From Megalobrama amblycephala (Eukaryota > Chordata > Actinopteri > Cypriniformes > Xenocyprididae), in NCBI RefSeq assembly GCF_018812025.1, contig NC_063046.1, forward strand, positions 960,328-1,024,327: a DNA stretch of 64,000 nucleotides, written 5' to 3'. This document shows positions 42,701 through 54,700 of this stretch, in pieces (position 1 is the first letter of the stretch; every line of letters begins with the position of its first letter). The notes under the pieces are model-generated. The model ran no database searches. It had not been told where the DNA came from and saw only the letters and a list, made by a program, of their open reading frames with translations. The translations under genes and the position numbers were made by a program.

Positions 42701-45700
42701 ATGGAGTCCTCGTATGCAGCGAGATGCAGCCGCACGGTAGGTTCCAGCCCCTGACGGAAAGTGGTGATGAGGGCTTGCTCGTTCCAACCGCTGGTGGCGG
42801 CTAGCGTTCGAAACTGCAAGGCATATTCGTTAACAGAGAGATTTCTTTGTTTTAGATTATAGAGTTTCTCACCAGTCGAGGAATCTGTCAGAGGTTTCCC
42901 AAATACTTCCCGGAAGTGGGAGACGAACGCCGAATAGGATTTGACGACTGGGCCTTTTTGGGTCCATAGCGAATCTGCCCATTGAAGAGCCTTCCCTTGC
43001 AGTTGTGAAATAATGAACGCTATTTTAGCTGTATCAGTGGTGTAGAGGTGCGGCTGCATCTCCAGGACCAGTTCACATTGGAGAAGGAATCCGCTGCATT
43101 CCTCCGCCGATCCAGAGTAGGGCGCCGGTTTGGCCATGGGACTGGCGGTGAATGCAGGTGAAGGAGTAGTGCTGGCGGGTGCGGAGACAGCCGCGTTGGA
43201 GGGTGACGATGTAGAGGGTTGTGGTGTGAGTGCTCGACGCAGCGCGTCCACGAGCTCCTGGAAAGGATCGTTGGTGCTCATGCCGTGAAGTTGTTATGGT
43301 CCGGTCTTCTGTTATGATATAGACACGGAGGCAGAGGTAAAAGCAATCCAGGTGAGTTTTATTGAACAATATGAAGAGCACAGAGTGAAAGCAGTGGATA
43401 TCAGGTTCTTGAGAGATGAATAGAAAGTGATACTGTCCTTGTTTGACTTGCAGATCCGTGAGCTGAGATGATATGGAGGGAGACGTTGGAGACACTCACA
43501 CACACAGGTAGGTAAGCACACAAAGGGACCAGGAGACGAAGGAGATGAAGGAGATCGCTGGAGCAGGTAAGTAAGTCGATAGGGAGTCCTTGAGGTAAGC
43601 ATACAAGTGCTGTAGTGCAAACGAGACCGGACAGTGAGTGTGTGTGAGTGTGGTGGCTTTATAGTGCTGGTGATTGCAGAGTGAATGAGATGCAGGTGGC
43701 GGTGATTAGTATGCTGGTGATTGAGTGCGTGGGTACTGTGGTGAGGTGGAGCCTGGCGTGTCTGTGACAGTCATAACCTACCTGTATCTTTCTTCTGTTC
43801 TTCTGTATTTGTGTCTTTCACAGCTTAATTGAAGAACAAATAATTTATGGTTTTAGAGAAAGTAAACTGCAGCTGTAATTGTGGACATATACAGTTACTA
43901 TTTGTTTTAACAAACATTATTTAATGTGATGGTGGGAGTGTCTATGATTCTGCTTTAATTCTACACTGGCAGTTTCCCACATTAAAGTTATACTTCGGAT
44001 TGCATTCAAATTATGTTCTGGTACAAGATTTCTGCTACAACATGAATATTTATATGTTTAGTGGATCGCTTTAGATATTATTGCTGATATTGCAGTGATT
44101 AAACTTCTTCAGATACCTGTCAGTCCCGCCATAGATTCATCGTCACAAACTAAAATAAGGGAAAATTTAATTATTAAAAATGTAATTATTGTTTCCACAA
44201 ATACTCTAGAATTTGTAAACCACAAAAAATGTTTCTGTTAAGCTGATTCATATGTGTTTTGGATCTTAAAATGAAAGATGTGTAGTTTAATTACCTTTTT
44301 TAGCTGTTTTCTTCCCTGAAAGAAAGATGGAAAAAATGACACATAAGCATAAAATACCTGCATAAAAATCTTTTGAAGATAAAATAATTGAAATCTTTCC
44401 TCCAGATTTTACCTGTTAGTTTGTGTCTGTATTTGTACAGGATCAGCCCAACCAAACCCAGAGCACAAATGAGAACGATAAAGAAAAGAGCCTTCCATGG
44501 ATCTGATGAATCTGAGAAAGAGAAACCAGGTCAATCTAAACATCTTCAAAATATATAAATCAATTACAACAATCAAGTAGAAAAATATTTTTGAAACTTT
44601 GTGAACATAAAAATGTCATTTGGAATTCATTTTTCTTTTGAAACAGGATCAACAACAAAATGTAGAATGGGATTTTATTTTTTTTAAATTTTTTATTGGA
44701 TGGCCGGTTGCATAAAGTTAGTCATCTTTTTTATCTTTAAGACTGTTAATAACTTTTTAAAGTCAGTTACATAAAAACGTATATTGGCCTAATTTGTTAC
44801 CGAAAAGTAACACTGATTGCCCCTAACTAACTGCTAGTAGGTCTTACTAGATCTTAAGACAAGGTCTTAACATAATGGCAACTGGCCCCTGCAGGAATTG
44901 CTCATTTAATAGGGGTTCAAGTAAACCCCTAAAAAATAAGCCTACTTTTGCAAACTAGTTTTTCGCCCGATCACCACCAAACCAGTGAAGAAAGATCCTC
45001 TGGAGTCTGAGTGTCAATAATTATAAAAAAAAGTCGAAATTTTGATTCATGTCCACAACTGGACCCCAAAACATTCAGAGTGGGTATGGCCACCTTTACT
45101 AAAACGACTATTCCTCTTGAACTGAATGAGATCATTCCACCAAACTCAGTACACCTTTGCGACTGCCCATTTGATGGCGCTATAGAATGAAAAAAACACA
45201 AAAACAGCTATAGCTACACAACAGTCAGTCTGATTGACTTGAATATTGGCATGCCGTTTCTTTGTCCAAGATGCCCCGACTATCTATGAGGACATTTGTG
45301 TATCTCGAAAAACACAGCTGCCATTGGGCAACAATAAATAAAAAAATGAAAAGGAAATGTTCTTGAAAATGGACCACAACCAAGCCTCTGCAGCTGTGCA
45401 GCATCGCAGCTTCCCTTCAGATTAATTGATTGCTTTTCAAATAAAATGAAAAAGTTTATTGCAAGGTAAGGTTTGGCTTTATTGTTATTATTTGTTTTCT
45501 AATGGGTAATGAATTCGCGTGCCTTCAAATGCGTCACGCGCTTGATGGCTTGGTGTGTTTAGAGATGATTTTTGATATTCGCTGCTGCAGCACATATTTG
45601 GGAATGAATAGATAGTAAAATGTGATGTTTCGTGCCATCGTGTGGGATAGTAAATAGAGAACGTAATCGGGAATGTCACGCCAAAAGACTTGTATTTTTC

Positions 45701-48700
45701 ACAAGTGTCTGTCTTCAAGTCCAAGTCATGTCTCGAGTCAAGTCTCGGGTATTTGTTCACGAGTCCAAGTCAAGTCTCGAGTTAGTAGTTCACGAGTCCA
45801 AGTCAAGTCGCAAGTTGTTAATTTTTGCGACTTAAGTGCGACTCGAGTCCAAGTCGCAGACTCAAGTTTCCATCTCTGGACACCAGGGGGCGCCTTCGCA
45901 ATTTTCATGTGCATAAAGGATTGTATATCACACGATTTTTCTCACAAACCCACGTCATTCATACCATATGGTGGAACTTCTCATTCTGAGCAACTTTACC
46001 TCTAGGACCACCACTGTCAATCGAATCGATCATTTAATATTGGAGATAATTGCAAAAACCTACTTTTACTAGCTAGTCCTAGGTTTTTGGCTCAACCTCA
46101 ATAACCTCGATAGCTTTAAACATATATTTACTTAGTAAATTACCTGTATTGGCTGTAAATGATCTTTTCCATCAATGATCTAGGTTGTTACAGGCTTGCT
46201 AAATAAAATATAGTACCTTTTTACGCATATGCTTAAAGGCCTTAAAGCGCTTGAACCCTGTTAATTGCTGTTTGCAGCTATATTTATAAATAAATTAATA
46301 GATTTTAAATTATACTGTATTTGCACAAAATATACATTAAAGATGTAACTTCAATTAAGATCACAGTAAAAAAATTAAGGTGCAGGAAACTATTACAAGC
46401 CTGGAGTTTAAACAAACTTGATCACATACCAGCAGAATACGTTTGTCAGTTCTTTATTTGAGGTTACATTCACACACATTACGGTTATTGACTGGAGTGA
46501 CAACCACATTCTATAACTGAAGTCACACCTGTAAATTTTCAGGACTCACAACCACATTCTCAGAAAACCCGCGCTGTGTGAACAGAACTGGACTGAACAA
46601 CTAGTTGTCTGTCACTCGTACAGTGTGAGACAGCCGCTCTGCACTGCAAAAATGCGTCTACTGTGTTTTGCGGATTATCATGTATGGTTTTGGAAACTTA
46701 TAGTGATGGAGATATGAGCTGTGTGTCTTCTGAAAGTTTTAGATCCGGTCACTGTTCTCCACCAGAGCTGTTTTGTGTTCTACATGCGACTCAAAGCTCC
46801 GCTTTCCACACAGATATAAAAGCTGCTGTCGGTTAATGAAGATTTGATGGATGAACTCGATTAGACTCTTGTCATATCACAAAAGTGATAAGACTTTTCA
46901 GTTTTATGGACACCGCCATCTTGGATATTTCTTTGGTCATTGTTGCTATGGTTACTGGTAAGAGAATATGGGCTTGACTCCTGTTGCACTTTCATACAGA
47001 CAGTATTCAAGATGTTAGTCGCTGTGTTAACAGGATATTTCGAGACTCACACGTGTAAGTAAATGCGGTTGTCAATCCCAAAAACTGACAGTGATCATAG
47101 CCTTTGTTCGAATATCAACAAAAACTTTGTTCTAAGATGTTCTCTGACCTGAAGAGATGAAGGCCTGTATCTCAATCCTACTTTCTCTAAACTCTCCAGT
47201 CTTGAGAGACATTGAACATGAGACCAGTTGAGTGTCCGAGTGAGAGACGACCGTCCAGCTGTGGACTGAGAACATCTGATCTGCTCCATGTCTGCGAGAC
47301 CCTCCTCCAGGATGGAGAGCCGTTCGCTCATCTGACCTCCACATGACGTTCGGCTCTGGATACCAGCCGCTGGACTTACAGCTGATGTTCACACGTCCAT
47401 CATCCAGAGGCTGTGGAAACAGGACAGGAGCAGATCCTAAAGCTGGAAGAGGAGAGACAGATGTTAAGATGTTCTCCCAACACTGTGCAAGTATATTTTT
47501 AACTTTACTTAGAAACTTTAAATAGAAAATGAGTTAAGATAATCATAAAGTAATCACAACAAATACATAAGAAATATAAATATCATGCATAGGAAATAAA
47601 AATAATAATCATATTTAACTAAAGGCTGCCTGAATCAATCTCTATCTCTAACTACCCGAATCACTTCGAATCAAGCTTGAGGTGCCCTTGTCTGAATATA
47701 AGAGCCAGAGAGCTTGGGTTCGTGAGACACACTAGTAGCAACCCAGCTTACTGGTGTCTTTCCTACCCCTTCATGGAGTGGAGTATCCCAACACCTTCTA
47801 CCTCTGTTGGATTCTGGTGCTACACCAGCCTGCGTCTGGACCTGGTGCCTTACACTCACATCTCAGTGTGTAAACCCACTGTCTCACTTCCCAATTCCCT
47901 CAACTCTTCCAACCAGACAGCCCTAACTAATAAATAAATAAATAAAATCTTCCTGAATCACTAAGTTTGGGGTGTCTGCCTCCTTACAAATTATTCAGTT
48001 CTTTAGGAAAAGTGTCAAGCTCTAGTCTCCCTCAAATCAAGACCCACAAGTCAAGTGTAACTGAGGCCAGCTAGTAGTTGCTGTCCGAGTAAACCTCACT
48101 CCTCTGATCTCAAGAGATGCTCTAGCGACTGATGTTAGAGGTTGTAGCCTTTAGCCTCCTTGTTAGAGTGTCCAACTCCCATGCCAGAGACCCAGGTTCG
48201 AGGCCCACACAGAGCAGGGCGAATAGGACCTGGGTAGAGGGGTTCCACAAGCAACAGCTGTATATCGTACTGGCAGCAACAGTTTGGAAATGTTCTCAAG
48301 ACTACTGGGAGACTACTTTGCTCCAATATGGAAACTGCAAGAAATTCCTGAAATATCAAAGCTATAAAAACTGCAGTAGGACCTTCCACCCAGACTTGTG
48401 GTGTGCTCAAGAAGAAAGATGGTTCCAAATCAGAAAAACTTGCGCAGTGGATAGAGCACGTAATGAGTTAAACAGTTCAAAAAGCACCATTTCATATGAA
48501 ACTTATCAACAAGACTATCCACTTCAAAATTTCTTAGATGCAGAACTAGAGCTAGACGAGGTAATAACCATAGTTAGCCCCGGGTTACTTCACTGTAACC
48601 CTGTTCCCTGAAAAGGTGGGAACGAGAAGCTGCTCTTTATACAACGCTGTGGGAACATCTTTAGTCGTGACCAGCTGTGAATATATGTGTAAAACAACAT

Positions 48701-51700
48701 CAGTGAAATTGACCTATATTTATAGCCTTGCGTGATGTCATTGGAATGTGTCGTAAGCGAAGCTATAATAGAGACCGGAGTAACATGAACATCCAAACTA
48801 TAAAACCTTATGAATGTGTGCAGAGAGGACCAGCCTGCCGCATCACAAACATGTTGCAAGAGAGCGCCCCCTGCCAAAGCTCTAGAAGAGGCAAATCCCC
48901 TGGTGGAATGAGCCCTGATACCCATTGGTGAAGTGTGACCACGCGCCTCATAGGCAAGGGCAATAGCATCTCTCACCCAATGTGACATGGTCTATTTAGT
49001 GACAAACAAACTGTTGCTCTGACTTACGCCACTGGCTGGTGTGGTGGACGTAAGTCTGAAGAGCACAGACTGGAAACAGTCTGTGAAGTCTCTCCTGATC
49101 CGGCGTTGTGAACGGCGGAGGACAGAAGGCTTCGAGAGAGACTGGATGCAAGGTCGATGTGAAAATATGCATCCTTGAGATCAATCGTGACGAACCAATG
49201 GATTTGCAGACACGATCATCTTTACGGTTAACATCTTGAACTTGAGAGCTTTGAGTGAATGGTTCAAGCCTCGAAGATCTAAGAATGGATGCTGCCCCCT
49301 GTCCTTTTTGGGAACTAGGAAGTATCGGCCGTAATAACCTGACTCTCTCTGTAGAGAGGGAACACGTTCTATGGCCCCTTTCTCCAGAAGAGTTTGCAGC
49401 TCTTGTGACAGTAACGTCGCTTGCCCTGGCTTCACGGTAGTGGAGACCACACTGTTGAAACACGGAGGACGATTGAAAAAATGGATTCTGTATCCAAATT
49501 CTACTCTTTAGAACCCACATGGAAATCTTTCTGAAATGGGCACTAATTTTGACACTTCCTTTTGAGAGGATATTAGGTGTTCCACATCCTGATGTGTTAC
49601 AGGAGCTAACGGAACACCTAACATTTCGCTGGATACCACTGCCCCTCGAAGCACCAGAGGTGGCGGGGAAGGAGGGTTTATTTGGAGATGCCGAGAAGGA
49701 GCAGGTTTTAGATATAATACGTGCCCCGTCCCAAGGGGGGCCATCCCCACAGGGCTGGGTGCAAGACCGTCAGGACTTCTTCTTTTTTTGCAGAATAGTC
49801 CTGAGGTCTTGCCTGGGAGGCCCCTCCCCCTGAGTGCGGCAAGGAAGGAACTTCACAAAAGCTTCCTCTGATTTTTTCACCTCCTGAAACCTGCTCACGA
49901 CTGTGTTGACCGAGTCACCGAACAGGCCAGAAGGTGATACTGGGGCACACGGTCCTTATCCTTGATGTCCGTGAGGTTCAGCCACAGGTGCCTCTCCGTG
50001 CTAATCATAGCAGCCATAGAACGGCCGATGGCTTGTGCCGTCTGCTTGGTGGCACAGAGAGACAGATCTGAGGCTTGACGAAGCTCTGTGAACACTTCCT
50101 CGGTGATGGTAGTGCCTGCACTCAGATCCTTCAACAGGTCAGCTTGGTACGCCTGTGACACTGCCATAGTGTGCAGCGCAGCACCAGCCTGACATGCAGC
50201 TTGGAGGGCTTTTCCCACAAGCACTGAGGAGGTTCTACAGGGCTTTGTGGGGGGGGGTCGTTTTTAATGATGATGCTGACTGACACAGGCGATAAATAGC
50301 TCTCATGTGTCTCTTCAACCTGTGGCATCATCGTATACCCCCATGCTTCAGCACCCACGTTAGTCGAATAAATCGACGTCGAGGACACAAAAACACAAGA
50401 AGTATATGGTTTTCTCCATGACTTTGATAATTCATCATGGAGGTCCTCAAAGAAGGGGAGAGACTGGAGTTGTGGCCCCTCCCCTTTGCCACCAGACAAA
50501 AACCTATCCTCAAGCTTAGATGGTTTGGGGGTCTCTTTTTCCTGTGGCCAGTCTAGCTGTAATCTAGCCACAGCTCGAGTTACTACCTTGAGTAATTCCT
50601 CAACGGCTTTATCATCACGTGAGGAACGCTCAGTGGCAGCAAACTCGAGAAGAGAATCATCGTCCCCTGCGTGAGCTGAAGAAGCACCGGAGTGCGCTTC
50701 AGGATTGCGCGAGGAGACGCACGGATCAGGTGACAAATTGGGCGAAAGGGCAGGACCCGTCTCCTGTTCATTAGCGAGATCCATTTGCGAGCCCCACGAT
50801 CGTACTGCGGGTGCTGATCCCTGGAAGAAAGAGAGACGAGCACGAAGCATCTTAACTGTGAACAGTTCACAATGCTCGTCACCAGTTCACATTTTCACAC
50901 ACAGTTCACACACAACTTCACAGAATGGCCTCTGAAGACAAAAGACCTGCTGATGCACAGGTGGCATATCTAATTATAGCCTCGCTCACGACGCATTCCA
51001 ATGACGTCATGCAAGGGTATAAATATAGGTCAATTTCACTGCAATGTTGTTCACATATCTTCACAGCTGGTCATGACTAAAGACGTTCCCCACAGTGCTC
51101 TATTAAGCGCAGCTTAGAGCGTAGCCTTTGAAAAGGAATAAGGGCTAGGTATAGGAATAGATAGCTAGGGTATGTTGGCATTAGTGGAATTGCATTGGCA
51201 TGGTTCAAATCATACTTATCTGACCGTTATCAGTCTGTAGTAGTAAACGATGAGATGTCATATCAATCACAAGTTAAATATAGAGTACCACAAGGCTCAG
51301 TACTAGGACCGTTGTTTTTTACGCTGATGATACTCAGCTCTATATTTCTTCGCGCCCTGACGAAAATCACCAATTCGCTAAATTAACAGAATGTATAGCT
51401 GATATAAAAAACTGAATGACCAGTAATTTCCTACTACTAAATTCAGGAAAAACAGAGATTCTAATTTTTGGACCGAAAACTTCTTCACGCAATAATCTAG
51501 AATACTGTCTAACACTTGATGGCTGCTCTATTAAGTCTTCGTCGTCAGTTAGGAGCCTGGGTGTGCTCTTTGATACCAATCTTTCATTTGAAGGCCATGT
51601 TACTAGCATCTGTAAAACTGCATTCTTCCATCTTAAAAATATATCTAAACTACGACATATGCTCTCAATGAAGAATGCAGAACAGTTAGTTCATGCGTTC

Positions 51701-54700
51701 ATGACCTCAAGGCTAGATTACTGTAACGCTCTACTGGGTGGTTGTTCCTCCCGCTTGATAAATAAACTACAGCTCGTACAAAATGCAGCAGCTAGAGTTC
51801 TTACTAGAACTAGGAAGTATGACCATATTAGCCCAGTTCTGTCGTCACTGCATTGGCTTCCTGTTAAACATCGTATAGATTTTAAAATCTTGCTAATTAC
51901 TTACAAAGCACTAAATGGTTTAGCTCCCCAGTACCTAAGTGAGCTCTTAATACATTATAGTCCTTCACGTTTATTGCGATCTCAGAATTCAGGCCAGCTG
52001 ATAATACCTAGAATATCAAAATCAACCGCAGGCGGTAGATCCTTCTCCTATTTGGCACCTAAACTCTGGAACAATCTTCCTAGCATTGTTCGGGATGCAG
52101 ACACACTCTGTCAGTTTAAATCTAGACTAAAAATGCATCTCTTTAACCTGGTATACACATAACACATTATCAATTTATATTTTCAAATCCGTTAAAGGAT
52201 TATTAGGCTGCATAAATTAGGCCAGCCGAAACCGGGAACACTTCCTATAACACCAGATGTACTCGTTACATCAGAAAAAGAATGGCATCTACGCTAATAT
52301 TAGTCTTTCTGTTTATCCCGAGGTTTACCGTAGTCAACCGGATCTGGGCCGTATCCAGCTGAGACCAAGGATCGGTGCCATGACACGACCACAATACAGC
52401 CCTGAAGTATCAGCAGAGATCGAGTCAACTAGATCATCCATTGTGATGACATCATCAACACGACAGCCAGTGCCACAGTTCCTCAACAGACCGTCCATAC
52501 CGGCGTGATGAATACGATCCTCAACTGGACACGACCACAACGCAGCCCTGAAGTATCAGCAGATATTGAGTCAACTGGATCATCCATTGTGAAGGCCTCA
52601 TTGACACGACAGCCAGTAGCACAGTTCCTCAACAAACCGTCCATACCGGCGTGATGAATACTATCCTCAACTGGATGGAACTGAAATAAATACTTTGATT
52701 GTTGCGATCCTATCAGATTTATGATAGCAACCTGATTGTAACAAAGCACTGTTCGCCAGAGGAGAACTGGCCCCCCGACTAAGCCTGGTTTCTCCCAAGG
52801 TTTTTTTTTCTCCATTTTAACACCTATTTGCCACTTGTTTGCCACCTGATGTCACCTGATGGAGTTTGGGTTCCTTGCCGCCGTCGCCTTTGGCTTGCTT
52901 AGTTGGGGACACTTGACATTTGATATTCAATAGTATTCTTGACATTTATTCAACAGTGCTTCTGATCTGCCTGCATTGACACTATTATTTAAGAGCTGCT
53001 GTGCAGCCAAATTATGTACCAGTTATCAATGTAAAGCTGCTTTGATACAATCTGCATTGTAAAAAGCGCTATATAAATAAAGGTAACTTGACTTGACTTG
53101 ACTAGGCAAAGGGAAAGCCACTGGGACTGATGAAATACCAGGTGAGTTTCTCCAAGCTGGAATAGAACCCCTATCCTGCCATCTCCATCAACTCATTCTG
53201 AAGTGCTGGCACTCTAAACATGTTCCCCGAGTTTTCAAAGATCCAAAGATCACCACCCTTTATAAGAACAAATGGATCATGGAGACTGTGATGATTACTG
53301 AGGAATATCACTGCTGTGTGTTACAGGGAAAGTCCTGACCCGCGTCATATTGACTCGCATTCATCAGTTAGTTGAGGTAATACATCCTGAGTCTCAATGT
53401 GGCTTCTGACCCAACCGCTCTACAACAGACTTTTTTGCCGTAAGACAAGAAAATTCACAAGTTCACACTTACAAATAATCAGATAGTAAATAGTATGCGT
53501 AGTAGTATGCGTATTTGGCGTGCTGTCTGAGGAGAGGGCTCCGAGCTCAGTATTTTGGCCCGAACCCAGAGTACTCCCCCCGTATTCTGGTTAGGAAAGT
53601 AACCAGGCAGGTGTGAGGAGACAGGGTGGTGGAGGGATGCTGTCAAACTGTCGAGGAATATGGGTGAGTCAACCGTGTCTTATATATATATATATATATA
53701 TATATATGCTTTCACTCATGCTGATTGGGTAGATAAGTTGATTACTGATTGTTGACAGCTGGCCGAAATGACGTGATGATTAGTCAGATTATTTGAACGT
53801 TGCTCCTCCCGAATTTTGTTAATAAAACATCATATCAAGAGAACAGAATCAACTGCTCTACCTTGCTTTTGTTGATCTGACTAAAGCTTTTGACTCAACC
53901 GACAGAGAATGCTGTGTCCTTGCTCCAGCCCTCTTCAGCATTTATTTTATCTATGTGTTCAAGACAGCCTTTGAAAAATTGGATAATTACACTGGAATAA
54001 CTCTTTGGAATAGGATTGATGGAAACTTCTTCAGTCTATCCCGGTTCAGAGCAAGAACAAAAACACAAGAGTTTGTTTTCAGAGAACTGCTTTATGCATT
54101 ATGCGCATCTTCGCCAGAGGAGCTGCAGACTCTGCTTGACTGTTTCTCATGCTCATTTGATGTTTGTGGGCTCACAATCTGCTTGAAAAAAACTGTAACT
54201 ACTGTTTGTAACTTGCTGCCAACACACATTGATTCCAGTTAAAAATGTAGTTCACTTGTGGAAAAGTTCACTTATCTTGGATCTACAGTGACCCATAATA
54301 CCACCCTAGACGATGAGATTTCAATCAGGTTGGGGAAAGCAGCCTCTACTTTTGGTTATTTGACAAATCATGTGTGTCAGAATAAGCATCTATCTGTCTA
54401 GCACATGTTCTGAGAATACTGATGCATGGCGCTGAATGCTGGATCGCGCTCTGGCAACGGCAGTGATGTCTAGCACTCATTGAACTATAAGTGCGAGACA
54501 TCACTGCCGTTGTCAGAGCGTGATCAGACCTCACTAACCGAGTGCTGAACGCAGTTGGACATAGTGGTGTATTAGAGGTAAAAAATGATATAAATACTTT
54601 TCGGTTTCTCACACAAACCTATCGTTTCGTGTCTTAGAACATCAATGTGTTGTCACGAGCCGCAGGGTTTAATTTGGATTTGTCTATGCAAGGTTTTTCG

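Larger units (their letters stand above)
38554..43769 (-). mobile_element. Chromovirus-type Ty3/Gypsy retrotransposon, copy 2 (young)
   Basis: The 5216-bp element is flanked by GTCAT (38549-38553 and 43770-43774). LTRs are 38554-39013 and 43310-43769, 460 bp each, and read identical by eye. It contains an intact gag-pol frame and the same purine tract as copy 1. Identical LTRs, full length and an open frame point to recent insertion. It lies in a gene D intron in the sense direction, 12 nt past the donor of the 42-bp exon 43782-43823. Confidence 0.93.
48573..51150 (-). mobile_element. DIRS-like tyrosine-recombinase retrotransposon, internally deleted
   Basis: Inverted terminal repeats (about 48610-48765 and 50980-51130) share TGACCTATATTTATA and ACAGCTGGTCA-type words in opposite orientation, a DIRS hallmark. 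Minus-strand order is gag-like ORF, RT N-terminal half, tyrosine recombinase C-terminus. The part of RT after motif A, RNase H, methyltransferase and most of the recombinase are missing, which makes it 2.6 kb instead of the usual 5-6 kb. No target duplication is expected for this class. Confidence 0.78.
51165..53102 (+). mobile_element. L2-type LINE, copy A (5' truncated)
   Basis: Starts within RT at [15 protein letters not shown] text and [19 protein letters not shown]. About 60 bp around the region before ADDTQLYIS is deleted, so the catalytic ADD box is damaged. An open C-terminal frame (51416-52162) follows. The 3' UTR contains two 146-bp tandem units and ends GCGCTATATAAATAAAGGTA plus (ACTTG)n. 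Confidence 0.82.

Noticed and set aside
48175..48225. tRNA gene suggested by the GGTTCGA box
   Set aside because: No complete acceptor stem or anticodon arm could be drawn; the segment fits a tRNA-derived SINE better.
52384..52675. CRISPR-like array from regularly spaced repeats
   Set aside because: The units are 146 bp, contiguous without unique spacers, and lie in a LINE 3' UTR of a eukaryotic genome.
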